Assembly (NCBI GenBank): GCA_020310875.1
Contig: CM035408.1
Coordinates: 148,466,907-148,530,906 of the forward strand
Direction: 5' to 3'
DNA length: 64,000 nt
Source: Ceratopteris richardii
Taxonomy: Eukaryota; Streptophyta; Polypodiopsida; Polypodiales; Pteridaceae
Under the pieces are notes generated by a model that was not told the origin of the DNA, made no database searches, and saw nothing but the letters and a program-made list of their open reading frames with translations. Shown one piece after another: positions 1-11,346 of this stretch; the stretch's first letter is position 1; each line of letters opens with the position of its first letter. The translations under genes and the position numbers were made by a program.

Positions 1-1713
1 CATAGAGAGACATACACACACATACATATACATGCATACATATGCATATGCATGCATACATAATGCACATGCATACATACACATACATAATGCATACACA
101 CACATATGCATACATAATGCATACACACACATATGCATACATACATGCATACACATACACACATAGACACATACATACACATAGACACATACACACACAT
201 AAACACATACACACTCATAGACGCGTAGCGACACATACACATAGACACACACACATACACACACACATATACACACACACATACACACATAGACACATAC
301 ACACATAATGATGCATACACACACATACACATGCATACACATACATATGCATACATACATGCATACAGATCCACACATAGACACAGACACACACATAGAC
401 ACATACACACACATAAACACATACACACTCATAAATACACACACATACACATACACACACACACATACACACACATATACACACACATACACACATAGAA
501 ACATACACACATAATGATGCATACACACACATACACATGCATACACACATACAGACACATATACACACACATACACACACATATATGCATACACACACAC
601 ATAAAGAGACATACACACACATACAAATACATGCATACATATGCATACATAATGCGTATGCATATGCATACATAATGCGTATGCATATGCATACATACAT
701 ACTTACATGCATACATAATGCACATGCTTACATACACATACAAAATGCATACACACACATATGCAAACATAATGCATACACACACATGCATACATACATG
801 CATACACATACACACATGGACACATACACACACATAGACACATACACACACATAAACACATACACACTCATAGATGCGTAGCGACACATACACATAGACA
901 CATACACATACACACATGCATATACACACACACAAACATACACAAATAGACACATACACCCATAATGATGTATACACACACATACACATGCATACACACA
1001 CATATGCATACATACATGCATACACATACACACATAGACACATACACACAGATAGACACATACATACACATAAACAGATACATACTCATAGACACACACA
1101 CATACACATAGAGACACACACACACATATACACACACATACACACATATACACACACACATAATGATGCATACACACACATACACATGCATACACACATA
1201 CAGACACATATACACACACACATACACACACATATATGCATACACACACACATAGAGAGACATACTCACACATACACATACATGCATACATATACATACA
1301 TAATGCATATGCATATGCATACATATATACATACATGCATACATACACATACATAATGCATACACACACATATGCATACATAATGCATACACACACATAT
1401 GCATACATAATGCATACACACACATACACCCACATATGCATACATACATGCATACACATACACACATAGACACATACACACAAATAGACATATACACACA
1501 CATAAATACACACACTCATAGATGCACACACATACACATAGACACACACATACACACACACATATACACACACACATACACACATACACACATAATGATG
1601 CATACACACACATACACATGCATACACACATACACACACATGCACGCACATACATACACATACACATGCATACATACAGATACTTAATGCATAGACACAT
1701 ACATATGTACACG

Positions 1714-1744
<31 letters not shown>

Positions 1745-1745
1745 T
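1..1745. repeat. Long (CATACA/CACATA)n-type microsatellite with higher-order repeats
   Basis: Almost every base fits a CA/TA dinucleotide-based pattern (CATACA, CACATA, TGCATA, TAGACA). Larger units recur: a 27-bp unit carrying TAATGCATACACACACATAT repeats in tandem near 1355-1430, and a block containing GCGTAGCGACACATACAC recurs at about 220 and 874, roughly 650 bp apart. Long open frames on both strands (His/Thr/Tyr-rich one way, Cys/Val/Tyr-rich the other) are artefacts of the stop-poor repeat. It ends in a short (AT)n run at 1715-1744, just before the first TNPA-like exon. Confidence 0.9.
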
Positions 1746-1777
1746 GATTTCTAACCCATTTTTTTTTATATGTTAGG

Positions 1778-2468
1778 TATTATGGATCCTAGTAGAGAGA
1801 GAAAGGCGAAACTCACTCTCATAAAAAGTCTTATGAGAGCAAGAGTTCCGTCTGATACTCTAGGGGCCATCATGTAGGCTGATTACTGAGAGATGTCTGA
1901 TGAGGAGCTGGACTATACGATCCAGATGCTTACCCAACGATTAGAGGAGGGCTCTTCTGCGGCTCCACATGCAGGAAGATAGCTATCTGCTCATAGGTAT
2001 GTTTTTTTTCATAAAATTTTTTAATGATATTATAACACATATTTTTATTTATTTTTATCTATCTATTTTCAGGACACCTATACCACCTCCAGATCGTGAT
2101 AGCAGAGCAGAGTTGCCTATGAGGACATGCATAGGCACCTTAGGACTAGAGTGCGATATAGAGCCAGAGGGGAACATTGTGTACATAGGGAATGGATTGG
2201 AGTTCAAGAGAAGAATGCGGGCACTATGCAACTCTTACCTGCGCCTTGTCCACTTACCATGGAAGTAAGTAAAAATCTTACATATAAATTGAAATAGATA
2301 TCTTATGTTTTATTTACATTATTTTTTTTATTTTTGTAGTGAGCATGATGAGAGGGATAAAAAATGCGTACTTAGTTCACTTGAGACAGAGTTTGGGACA
2401 GGATGGTCGCTTAAGTGGTGTCTAAAAGAGTTGCGGAGACTTATGGATTATCGTCGCGATAATGCACG
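1778..2468 (+). pseudogene. TNPA-like CACTA gene, 5' exons
   Basis: Three exon-like blocks are bounded by plausible splice sites: about 1778-2003 (acceptor TTAG, donor GTATGT), 2073-2261 (acceptor TTTTCAG, donor GTAAGT) and 2340-2468 (acceptor TTTTTGTAG, donor GTATGC). Block 1 begins with an ATG at 1782 and contains two in-frame stops (TAG then TGA). Blocks 2 and 3 encode a charged segment (CNSYLRLVHLPWK, then DERDKKCVLSSLETEF, then LRRLMDYRRDNAR). Its spacing of Trp, Asp, aromatic and Arg residues resembles the N-terminal half of the plant Ptta/En/Spm (Transposase_24, TNPA-type) family, DNA-binding accessory proteins of CACTA elements. The C-terminal half is probably the exon set at 8651-9332. 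The family call is by pattern only. Confidence 0.5.
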
Positions 2469-2469
2469 G

Positions 2470-2930
2470 TATGCACTGCTTTTATGTATCTATATGTGGA
2501 TATGAGTATGTGTGTTTATGCATGTATGTATGTATATCAGAGAGAGAGAGAGAGAAAAGAGTGAGACTAGAGGTACAAATACACGCATACACACACATAT
2601 ACATCATACATGCACATTTACACACATATACACATACATGCACATTTATACATACACACACATACATGCACATTGTTACACACACATACACATGCATGCA
2701 GTTACACACATATAATGAATACACATAGACACATCCACATACTCACATACACGTACACATACTCACATACACATACACATGCATAATCATATGTACACAC
2801 ACATAGACTCATATAATCATATTTACATGCATATATACATATACACATGCATATATACACACACACACAATACATGCATATGCACATATAGATACACATA
2901 CATACACAACACATGCATATGCATAAATAA
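2470..2930. repeat. Microsatellite (CATACA-type) with a GA run
   Basis: A stretch of CATACA/CACATA repeats follows the donor site of the third TNPA-like exon, with an (AG)n run at about 2540-2556. It would lie inside the large intron proposed for that gene. The following bases (2930-3220) are AT-rich with no coding signal seen, apart from a duplicated AAACCCTAA-like motif near 2970-3010. Confidence 0.8.
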
Positions 2931-3220
2931 ATAAATCCTAATTCAAAAATCCTAAATTGAAAACACTAATTTCGATATTAGGGTTTTAAAACCCCTAATT
3001 TAAAAACTCTAATTCAACCTTTTAGCCATATGTTTGAAGTATATGTACACATTGCATCTAATCCTCCGACGTCCTACTAGAGAGATGTCTCTCCTCCCAA
3101 CCTTATGCCTCTATATATAGCTACTCGAATCAACGAGGATCATAATATATATAAAGATATATACACATCATTTAGATACACATACATAAATATAAAATGG
3201 AGTAGATATATTATGCATCA

Positions 3221-3430
3221 CACATACATGCCTAAATGCACACATAAATATATATATACATGCATACATATTTACATGTACAAATTTACACATAGACATA
3301 TATACATATATACATGTACACATCACATATACATGCCTACATGCACACATAAGCATATATGTACATGCATACATATTTACATGTACATATTTACACATAG
3401 ACACATATACATATATACATGTACACAATT
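3221..3430. repeat. Two-copy tandem repeat, about 105 bp, within TA-rich microsatellite
   Basis: The block beginning ACATGCCTAAATGCACACAT near 3226 recurs with a few changes near 3331, a period of 105 bp, so 3221-3325 and 3326-3430 are duplicate units. The surrounding 3140-3640 is low-complexity CATA/TATA sequence and holds no gene. Confidence 0.7.
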
Positions 3431-3842
3431 ATAAACACTTGCATATATTACATGAATACATGAATATTTTACATAAGTGCATATGCATATATACACATAT
3501 GCATATTTAACAAATGTATACATATATCATACACATGCAAACACATACATATACATGAAATACATATATACGCATACTAACATATGTATACATATAATAC
3601 CCATGAATACACACACATATGCATACATACATGATAAAAATTTGCTCCTAGAAGATAAATTTATATATATAATAATTAGGCATACCCCCGAGCTTCATGT
3701 TCTAACTTAAAAGAACATGATTTCATCTCTCTAGTAGGATTCATCGTTATTCAAGTTAATAAAAAAATCTATTATCTCATATCCATTCAAAAGCTTCAAG
3801 TTATTGATCGATAACTAGAGTAGAATTTACTATCTAATCTGC

Positions 3843-4740
3843 TCATATGTTTTCATTATTGCCATCATTTTGGTGAGACATCACTATAGTCTCATCTTCA
3901 TTATCCTTATTGATTTCATCTATTTCTTCTATTGTTAAATCTATGTTCTCATGAATCACATCATCTATTGATGGATTAGTATCTATTTCTAGTAATTTCT
4001 CTTCCTCATCAGTAGAATCAGCATGTAGAGAATTATCCTCTTCATCAAAAAGATTAGTATCATTATCACGTATAATGATTCTAATTTCTCTTTCAAATGT
4101 TGATGTATCAATATCTGATGTTGAATCATCAAGAGGACTTTCTTCGATCTCTCTAACAATAAATTGTTCAAACAATGACCTACCTCTAGGTTGCACATGA
4201 ATGACTTGCCATCAAGGATGAGCATCTGGGTTTTTGTAAAAAATGCTTGTTCAATATGCCTAGGAAGAATATATGGTTCTTTAGTAGATCGCATTACCTT
4301 GGAAGAATCAATTGCCCAAAACCAAGATAATTCCTTTCTTAATGTGGAATTACTACCTTTATACTCGGCTCAAAACCACTCAACCTTCAAAATGACCTAT
4401 CAAAATATATAACAACAAAATCCCATTATTAGATGCTTAAAAAAATAATTAACTCTATCATAAAAAACATAAACTTTTTTCTACCTGTTTGAATGTACGA
4501 AATGAAATTTCGTAGATACTAACAATAGTTCCTACGTAACGAAGTTCGCTATCTATAAGGTTCGTGTCTTTTGAGCTAGCACGTGATAGTTGCTTGAAAG
4601 AAGCAACAATACTAGAATCCTCTGTTTTACGTAAAGAATCAATGGCTTTGATTCTAATATGCTGTCCAAAAGCCCACATATTAGTGAACATTCGAGCCTG
4701 CAAAATAAATTCAATTACTAAATAGAAACTAATATACATA
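3843..4740 (-). pseudogene. TNP2-like CACTA transposase, C-terminal part (DUF4216-like)
   Basis: Reading leftwards on the minus strand, 4740-4458 encodes a segment ending in a YVGTIVSIYEISF-like block. After an intron-like gap (about 4410-4457), 4400-4190 encodes VILKVEWF, then an in-frame TGA, then a block with EPYILPRHIEQAFFT. These match the order of the DUF4216 domain that ends many plant TNP2 proteins (VVLFKCDWF ... PFVLASQAxQVFY). The gene finishes in another frame with a strongly acidic tail (4196-3843; many Asp/Glu, then DETIVMSHQND), also typical of these proteins. The stop within the EWF block and the frame change mark it as decayed. Confidence 0.7.
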
Positions 4741-4758
4741 TATGAAAAAAATAAAATA

Positions 4759-5480
4759 TTATTTTAATAAAATTACCTTTTGTTCACAACCTATCATCAA
4801 CTCTCTTTGCTCATTTGAGATTTCTTCATTATTTGCATTGGCGCGTTGCAAACGACTATATAGCCAATCCATCAAAGAAGATATATTTGTAATCTCATTA
4901 TTAAGATGGACTAATAAATGAACCTGAATATCAAAAAATGAAGTAGGAAGTTCTTTCTCCATCAAACATAGTAGCTCTTTGCATTCACGTTTTTTTTTTG
5001 TGGGATCGAGTTTTTGTCAATTTCTTGGATGTAATCCACCTATACATATCATAAAAACAATTATAAAGAGGTTAATTAAAAAACAAAAGATATCCAATAT
5101 TCATACATATTAAATATAAAAGTATCATAATTACCTTATAAGTGATCCAAGACGATAGATCACATCTCGTACTCCTTTTGTTGTACATCCATCGATAACC
5201 AAAGGTAAAATATGTTTCAAAAAGTTATGCTAGTCATGGGTCTTTAACCCAGATAAGCTCTTATCATCCATAGTAAACATGTTTTGAAAAGATGCTCCAT
5301 ATCCTGTAGGAGTCTTAATCAATTGAATTCTATTGTTGATAGTCTGTATCTCTTTTGTTGTAAGTACCCAAGGAGCAAGTGCATAAGTCGTTTCTTGTTG
5401 ATGTCTATCAAAAACTGGCCATAACTTTGGTTTGGGTTTTTGATCTTTCAAATCATTCCTTGATGCTGTGGTATCTTTTA
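4759..5480 (-). pseudogene. TNP2-like CACTA transposase, middle part (DUF4218-like)
   Basis: 5451-5230 encodes a segment ending KSLSGLKTHD, which corresponds to the conserved LSGLKSHD stretch between the transposase core and DUF4218. The reading continues, in pieces, through a poorly open region at 5230-4990 that spells a HNFLKHILPLVIDGC-like block. It then enters 4965-4759, with LPTSFFDIQVHLLVHL, matching the DUF4218 signature LPPAFFDIMVHLLVHL. Frame changes and two gaps that could be introns or lesions interrupt it. It links the Transposase_21-type core (5497-6258) with the DUF4216-like end (3843-4740). Confidence 0.75.
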
Positions 5481-5496
5481 GTCCAAGAAGATGTTG

Positions 5497-6260
5497 TCAT
5501 AGTGAATAACCAGTATTTTTGAATATATGCATAGGGTCAAGAAGATGACATACTTTTAACTCTTTCCGATACTCCAAAGAATACCATATTGATATGTTCT
5601 CTACGAGTGCCAATTTTCCTTTACCTCTCTTCACATACTCATTATCTGAATCATCACTGAAGATTTCTGATTCTGGATCTATCAGAGGTCCATCTATCCA
5701 TTTTTTATACCAATCCATAGGCGTCATAGGTTTTGGACACTGCCCTATTTCAAGCTTTCCATTACAATGTATCGCTTCTCTTTTAGATCTTAATGGATGA
5801 TCGTCAGGCAAGAATCGTCGATGTCGAAGATAAATATTTTTGTTGAGATTCTTACTATAGATTGATCTCAATGAATCACCACAATATGGAGAAGCTTTAT
5901 AACCCTTAGTAGATATTCCTGCATCATGAAAATGATAAAAATATAATTAGATTAAATCATATTTATTTACATGCATATTGAATTAAAAAATTACATCAAT
6001 ATCTGAACAAACACCATATCTTGGAAAATTGTGAATATTCCAAGCCACAATACCACGAACCATAATATGTCTTTCATTGATGCTTTTCGATACATCAATG
6101 AAATTAATACCTCTCCATAACTCTTGGAGATCGTCAATGAGAGGAGCAAGATATATAGTCATATCTTTAACTTGTCTTTTGCCTGGGATTAAAAGTGAAA
6201 GCATTAAATGTTCCTTTTTAATGCTAAGATATGGCGGAATAAAACAAATCCCATGCATGG
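5497..6260 (-). pseudogene. TNP2-like CACTA transposase, catalytic core (Transposase_21-like)
   Basis: 6258-5983 encodes IPPYLSIKKEHLMLSLLIPG followed by YLAPLIDDLQELW and WNIHNFPRYG. These match the Transposase_21 core (NLPPW...MLSLLIPGP..., YLQPLIDELKELW, the DFPAYG block). After an interval that may be an intron (about 5872-5982), 5871-5497 encodes HRRFLPDDHPLRSKRE and ends with LLDPMHIFKNTG, again conserved family signatures. The protein would cut and paste CACTA ends in the nucleus. The upstream part of the domain is missing: a 1.4 kb non-coding interval (6270-7690) separates this core from the N-terminal block. Confidence 0.85.
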
Positions 6261-6269
6261 TGCCATCAA

Positions 6270-7690
6270 GTAAACTCAGCTGATCGACAGCAATTCAAAA
6301 ATTCACAGGATATGCAAAGGGTGATAATTAAATCACTGGGCCGTTAGAAATTGAATCATGAAGCAGTTCTATAAGGTCTTTCTGTTAAGACCATCATTTC
6401 AGACATTTAAGTCCTAACATAAATAACCTCTCGTTAATTAAATGAGATCATCTTGACTCCTGATAAACCATGCAGTTTCAGATCGTTCACATATTGGCTT
6501 ACCTATTCACTGTACAAGAATCTAATTTGATAAAGCATCACTAAGCGAAGTAGTACCGGGAAAGAAAAAAAAAACTTTGTTACTCTATTGTCAGAGTTCT
6601 TGAGTGCGCCGAGGAATTAGACAAAGATCTTAAATAAATCATTTAACATAGACTAGTAATAAGAACTGCTCAGATACTTGCATTGATTTACAACAAACGT
6701 AATACAATAACTAAGCACTAGTCTGTACTGCTAATCCATGAGGTCAGCAAGTTGGAGTTTAAAGATAGAGAAAGGTTTGCGATGGAGAAAAAACAAAATA
6801 GAGAACGTTAAAATTTGAATGTATTATCGAATATCTCCATGACTGGCGGAATTACGCAAAATCTTAAACATTAAATTAAAGCAATCTTACAGTCCATCAG
6901 GCGAAGCGGATCAGAGAAACTATCATCTGCAGATCTTCAAAATGTCGCTCCTCTCTCACAACCTCAGTCCATCTTTTGTGGTGCAGCAGCCGCTTTTTTT
7001 ATGCTCACTTCTCTCCCTTCTTTAGTCAACCCCTCAGATGACCTCTCATGTAGTGTATGAAGCTCTTGTCTTCTCTGGAAACATTCCCCAAAATCTTCTC
7101 TAATCATCAACGTTAATCATTCCTCATCCATCCGATCTTCCGCGCACGTAGCCCCTCAAAACTTCCCATCTAAGCGTTTTTAGCCAAAAAAAGTCCGTTG
7201 TTCCTCATCTGATCAGCGTCCCCTTCAGATGACAGATAACAATCAATGAATTGGCCTCTCCTTTTCTCCTAAGCAAGAAGAAGCTCCCTCAAACAACCTT
7301 TTCAATCTCTGAAGATCCCTCTGTCAGCGCCGTCCCTTCGACTCTCATATGTCATGCATATCACCCCGGGAGCTGCCAGTGACCGCCTCCCCTTTGTGGC
7401 ATGTGCAGCCCAAAAAAAATATTCCAAAATCTGCATGTATAAATCTCTACCCTTCTCTGCATGCTCAACTCAAGTCGCCTTTGTGCATGATCATGCGCAT
7501 GCCCTTGTCCTCTAGCCACCTCTGACGTTAACTCGAATTTTCTCAGACGTTCCAATTGAAAGGAATAATTATTAATATGAATAGAAAAGAAAAATATCTC
7601 TTCTCATACAAATGCTAGACATTAGCATTACGCACAAAATACAAATAGATATGAATAACAAAGTTCTTAGGACATTCCTGCCTTTGCAAT
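6270..7690. other. Unassigned 1.4 kb interval splitting the transposase
   Basis: No reading frame here aligns with the part of TNP2 expected between its N-terminal zinc-binding block and the core. The left half is AT-rich; 6940-7560 is CT-rich and compositionally unlike its neighbours, as in an inserted repeat such as a solo LTR. I could not find convincing terminal repeats or a target duplication. It could be an insertion, a large intron, or replacement by rearrangement. Confidence 0.4.
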
Positions 7691-8100
7691 CATCATATCA
7701 CCCTTAATTGGTTTTGGCCCAAAAGGTGAGTGGAAATAAATATTTCTATGATGCCTCGAACCTCCGCATGTTGTAAGGTGAAAGAATCCACTTCAACATG
7801 ATTCAAAATCTCTTTAATGTCTGAACCTCTATGCATCAGTACAAGAGAAGATACGATTCTGCTTGAGCTTGACATCGTGAACCTTTGTTCCAAACAATGA
7901 TCTGATTTGGTGCATGCTCAAAAGTACCATACTCTGCCTCATGTTCAATACATTCCAATCGTGGTCTTTGATACATGCCATAACAAGAGTTACACCAACA
8001 TATAATATGCTTATCATCATAATTCCTATCGGAGGACACACGTGAAGTTGTTGCATGGGTAGAAGGTGGTGGAGTACCCTCTGATTGATCAGAATCTGAT
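7690..8100 (-). pseudogene. TNP2-like CACTA transposase, N-terminal exon
   Basis: Minus-strand reading from about 8098 gives an S/D/Q/P-rich start and then a cysteine-containing block (HIICWCNSCYGMYQRP) followed by EHEAEYGTFEHAPNQIIVW. It lies upstream of, and in the same orientation as, the TNP2 core. N-terminal blocks of plant TNP2 proteins are Cys-bearing and variable. The frame continues with shifts to about 7690 and then stops. Assignment rests mainly on position and orientation; motif support is modest. Confidence 0.45.
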
Positions 8101-8238
8101 TATAATAAGAAAAAAAATATTTAAGTTATGTATCCATCAAATATATTTAAAATTAAATGTTTGATATACTTATAGTATATAGTGTTTGCACGATGAGCAG
8201 ACAGTGGTGGAGTTCCATCTGATTGATCAGAATCTACA
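8063..8238. repeat. Short direct duplication around the transposase N-terminal exon
   Basis: A block of about 36 bp containing CTGATTGATCAGAATCT preceded by GGTGGTGGAGT occurs at 8063-8098 and, with a few changes, at 8203-8236, about 140 bp apart. It contains the self-complementary core TGATCA. It may be an exon-end duplication. Confidence 0.6.
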
Positions 8239-8273
8239 AATAATGGTATTTGATATTAATAATTTGATTATTT

Positions 8274-8592
8274 ACATACACAAAAAATTCACATATACAT
8301 ATGTATACATACACACATATTCACATATACACATATACACATATACACAGTTACACATACACACACACATATTCACATATACACAAATACACATTATTGT
8401 GGGATAAATGCATGTATTTTGTATGAATGAGTGTATATGCATGCATGTGTGTGTATGTATATATGTGGATATGTATATGTGTGTTTATGTTATATGTATG
8501 TATATGTGTATATGTATGCGTATATGTTTGCATGTATATGTGTATGTGGGTATGTGTATGTGTATGTGTGTGTATATATGTGTATGTATTCT
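8274..8592. repeat. Microsatellite, CACATA then TATGTG tracts
   Basis: 8274-8395 is (CACATA)n-like on the plus strand; 8405-8592 is (TATGTG)n-like, the complementary composition. The two halves could form an imperfect inverted repeat. No gene is present. Confidence 0.8.
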
Positions 8593-8650
8593 GATTTGTT
8601 TTTTCTATTTGAGATTAAATTAATAGGAGATATTGTATGGTGGAAAAAAT

Positions 8651-9332
8651 AAGAGGCGACGTAACATACCACCTGAGACGTGGCAGTTTTTTCATAGATA
8701 GCTACATCTTTAGGAGTCATTTCCTCAGCAGAAGGTATACAAATTAATAGTTTATATTTATAATTTTCATATATTTTAGTATTTTTTTACATTTTATTTA
8801 TGTATTTCTTTTTCTTAAATAAACAGGCTACTGCAAAGAAGAGAGTGGAGTCAGGCCACACATCGCACATAGGCCAAATGGGCCATCATGGTTTTGTAGC
8901 TACATTTGTAAGTATATGTGTTATTGTGAGTATATTTTTTATTTTAGTTAAAATGCAAGAAACTAATCTTTTTTATTTGTTTCAATGTAGGGAAAGGATT
9001 ATGGCCGATATCCTACGAAACATGAGATCAAGTATGCTACACATTTTGGATATCAGTGTTTGAGCGAGTATATGCGAGATCATACGGATGCCTTTGTGAG
9101 TATTATTACATTTTATATAATTATTTTATTTTAATGAATGGTTTAATTGTTTTACTTATTTATGTTTGTTATATGTAATACAAGAGTATTATGGAGAGGA
9201 AGATATGGATGAGGTGGAGAGACAGACATAGGAGGGACGATCTCGATCGTCACAGGGTGATCATGATGATGAGGATGAGGATGAGGATGGTCAGGATGAT
9301 CATGATGCTGCTGATGATGATGATGATGATTA
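8651..9332 (+). pseudogene. TNPA-like CACTA gene, 3' exons
   Basis: Four exon-like blocks with GT-AG boundaries are visible. About 8651-8734 contains IPPETWQFF followed by frame breaks. 8827-8907 is 27 codons with KKRVESGHTSHIGQMGHHGF. 8991-9095 is 35 codons with GKDYGRYPTKHEIKYATHFG. The last starts at about 9187 with [14 protein letters not shown] and stops at 9229, or reads past that TAG into an Asp/Glu-rich tail ending at 9332. The order (P..W..F, then HTSG-like, then GR.PT..E...TH) fits the C-terminal half of Ptta/En/Spm TNPA-type proteins. The two middle exons keep phase 0 with each other. The matching N-terminal half is at 1778-2468. Confidence 0.55.
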
Positions 9333-9371
9333 GGAATCTTGATTATGACATTGGATTATATGTATTTACAT

Positions 9372-9511
<140 letters not shown>

Positions 9512-9639
9512 CTATATATTTTTCATTTCAGTTATGTTTTGAATTGTGTGTACGGTAATAAGTAATGAAGAATTTTGTTCTATTAATTTTTATTATTGTT
9601 TATATTAAGCATGTATTTTAATACTTTAATTATATAATT

Positions 9640-10340
9640 CATTCATATGTGTGTACGTAAGTGTTTATGTATGTGTGTGTATATGTATGTATGTGCATGT
9701 GTATGTGTGTGTATATGTATGTATGTGCATGTGCATGTGTAAGTGTATATGTGTGTATATGAGTATGTGCATGTGCATGTGTATGTGTGTGTATATGTAT
9801 GTGCATGTATATGTGTAACTCTATGTGTATATGTGTGTATGGGCATGTATATGTGTATATGTATGTATGTGCATGTGTGTGCATGTGTATATGTGCGTGT
9901 ACGTATGTGCATAATATGTGTATAATGTATGTATATGCATGTGTATATGTATGAAACATATACATGTGTTTAAGTATACGTTAATGTGTGTATGTGTAAA
10001 TATATATGCAATAATGCATGCATGTAAGTCTTTTTATGTCGTTGTGGAAATGCTTGTGCATATGCATGTGTATGTGTATGTATGTCTAAGTGTATGTGCA
10101 CATGTATCTGTGTTAATGTGTGTATGTGTAAATATATATGCAATAATGCATGCATGTAAGTCTTTTTATGTCGTTGTGGAAATGCTTGTGCATATGCATG
10201 TGTATGTGTATGTATGTCTAAGTGTATGTGCACATGTATCTGTGTGTATATATGTGTGTGTATGTGGAGCCAATATGTGTATATGTGTGAACGTGCATCT
10301 TCATCATGTATAAGTGTATATGTGCATATCAATAAGTGTG
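9640..10340. repeat. (GTATGT)n-type microsatellite with a perfect 132-bp tandem duplication
   Basis: TATGTG/GTGCATG repeats dominate. Within them 9981-10112 is repeated without a visible difference at 10113-10244 (unit starts TTAATGTGTGTATGTG and includes the non-repetitive word CTTTTTATGTCGTTGTGG). The long open frames here are repeat artefacts. Confidence 0.9.
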
Positions 10341-10449
10341 AGTATCCTATCTAATGAAAATAACACGATTAAAATGAATACAAAGAATAGAAATTGTACT
10401 TACAATAGTTAGGCATACTTTTTGCTTGGTTAGCTTCTTGAATAACCTG

Positions 10450-10775
10450 CAATAAAGAGAGAGAGAGAGAGCCTCCAACGTTTTAATTTTTTTCATCAAC
10501 AGACCCTCGTGTAAGCGATGGTAACACGTCGTAAAAACCACTGGAATTGGCATCTCATAAGCGACATTTTTTAGCGTCACTTATGCGAGGCTTTTTAAAC
10601 TGTCACGTTAGCGACGCTCTATGCGAGTGTCGCACACCCCATTGCGCCACACGTCAAAAAAATGTTGTTTAATTGACGGTCCGCACGCGACACTCATTGT
10701 GATGCATTTTGCAATTTTATAGCAACAAAATTGTGTCGCCTTAACCGTCACTATGCGCCCGTATTCCTTGTAGTG
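10450..10775. repeat. CACTA right terminal and subterminal repeat region
   Basis: The last 325 bp before the terminus carry many copies of a GCGAC/GTCGC-type motif in both orientations (for example TAAGCGACA, TTAGCGACGCT, GTGTCGCAC, ACGCGACAC, GTGTCGCC), ending with the terminal repeat at about 10733-10775. Subterminal motif clusters of this kind are the known binding sites of TNPA-type proteins in En/Spm. Here the binding role is inferred. Confidence 0.75.
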
Positions 10776-11103
10776 CCACTATCACTAAAAACCTAATAAG
10801 TGTAGGCCAAATAGTTGAAAAAGGCTTGCAAGTTAGGTCCACCCAACATGGAGCTTTTATGGAAGATCCATGTCAAGGCTTCAAGAAGATTGCCAAGAGT
10901 GAGAAGCATGGTAGTCTCTTTACTTTTGAAGTAGGAGTAACCAAGAACATAGCTCTATTCACTTTTGGGTCTCAAACCCTAAGTGAGCTTGAAGTGTGGC
11001 ATAAGAGACTTGCTCATGTGAATGAAATAACCTTGAAGGATATATGTAGGGATCAAAAGATTTCTCAATCGACCATTCCTTTGGAGTTTGGTCAAAATTG
11101 ACA
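10776..11103 (+). pseudogene. Copia E: gag-pre-integrase segment
   Basis: Translation from the CACTA boundary gives PLSLKNLISVGQIV, the conserved stretch after the Copia protease. It continues to SGSLFTFE-like and ELEVWHKRLAHVNEITLKDI, the gag-pre-integrase zinc-binding signature (WHKRLGHVN). The matching Cys pair (CDACQIGKV) is at 11292-11318, after an intervening LINE-like insertion. This domain precedes the integrase core and helps it bind DNA. The frame ends in a TGA just past 11100, where the inserted sequence begins. Confidence 0.8.
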
Positions 11104-11283
11104 GCAATCTCCCCCCTGATGGCATTCCATAGCCTTGAAGATCAGCCAACCACCTCACCCAACAATGATTATTGCCAATTGATTTGGTTCGTGATTCTTG
11201 ATACCCGCATCACATGATGCCAGATAACACGGGACTTGGGGCAATCAAAGAAAAAGTGAACCAAATCTTCGATGCATCGATGG
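11104..11283 (-). pseudogene. LINE fragment: reverse-transcriptase zinc-binding (zf-RVT) domain
   Basis: On the minus strand this interval reads HCHRCIEDLVHFFFDCPKSR followed by VIWHHVMRV. This matches the zf-RVT domain found after the RT of plant non-LTR retrotransposons (CPxCxxxxEDxxHLFFxCPxxxxVW). It sits between the two halves of the Copia gag-pre-integrase signature, so it appears to be a roughly 180-bp scrap inserted into element E. Exact ends are uncertain, and no poly(A) or target duplication is obvious. Confidence 0.6.
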
Positions 11284-11346
11284 CAATGGTGTGATGCATG
11301 TCAGATTGGGAAGGTGCAAAGACAAGCATTCAACCACAAAGGCTAC
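11284..11346 (+). pseudogene. Copia E: end of gag-pre-integrase (Cys pair)
   Basis: The short stretch encodes CDACQIGKVQRQAF, the C-x2-C half of the Copia zinc-binding motif that completes the WHKRLAHVN half at about 11000. It is cut at 11346 by the insertion of element A. The last five bases, GCTAC (11342-11346), are the target-site duplication. Confidence 0.8.

Noticed and set aside
42..1776. Long open frames of His/Thr/Tyr or Cys/Val/Tyr repeats on both strands
   Set aside because: They are translations of CATACA-type microsatellite, which lacks stop codons in several frames; no start context or conserved domain.
2960..3020. Telomere-like AAACCCTAA repeat
   Set aside because: Only a couple of degenerate copies are present, within AT-rich non-coding sequence.
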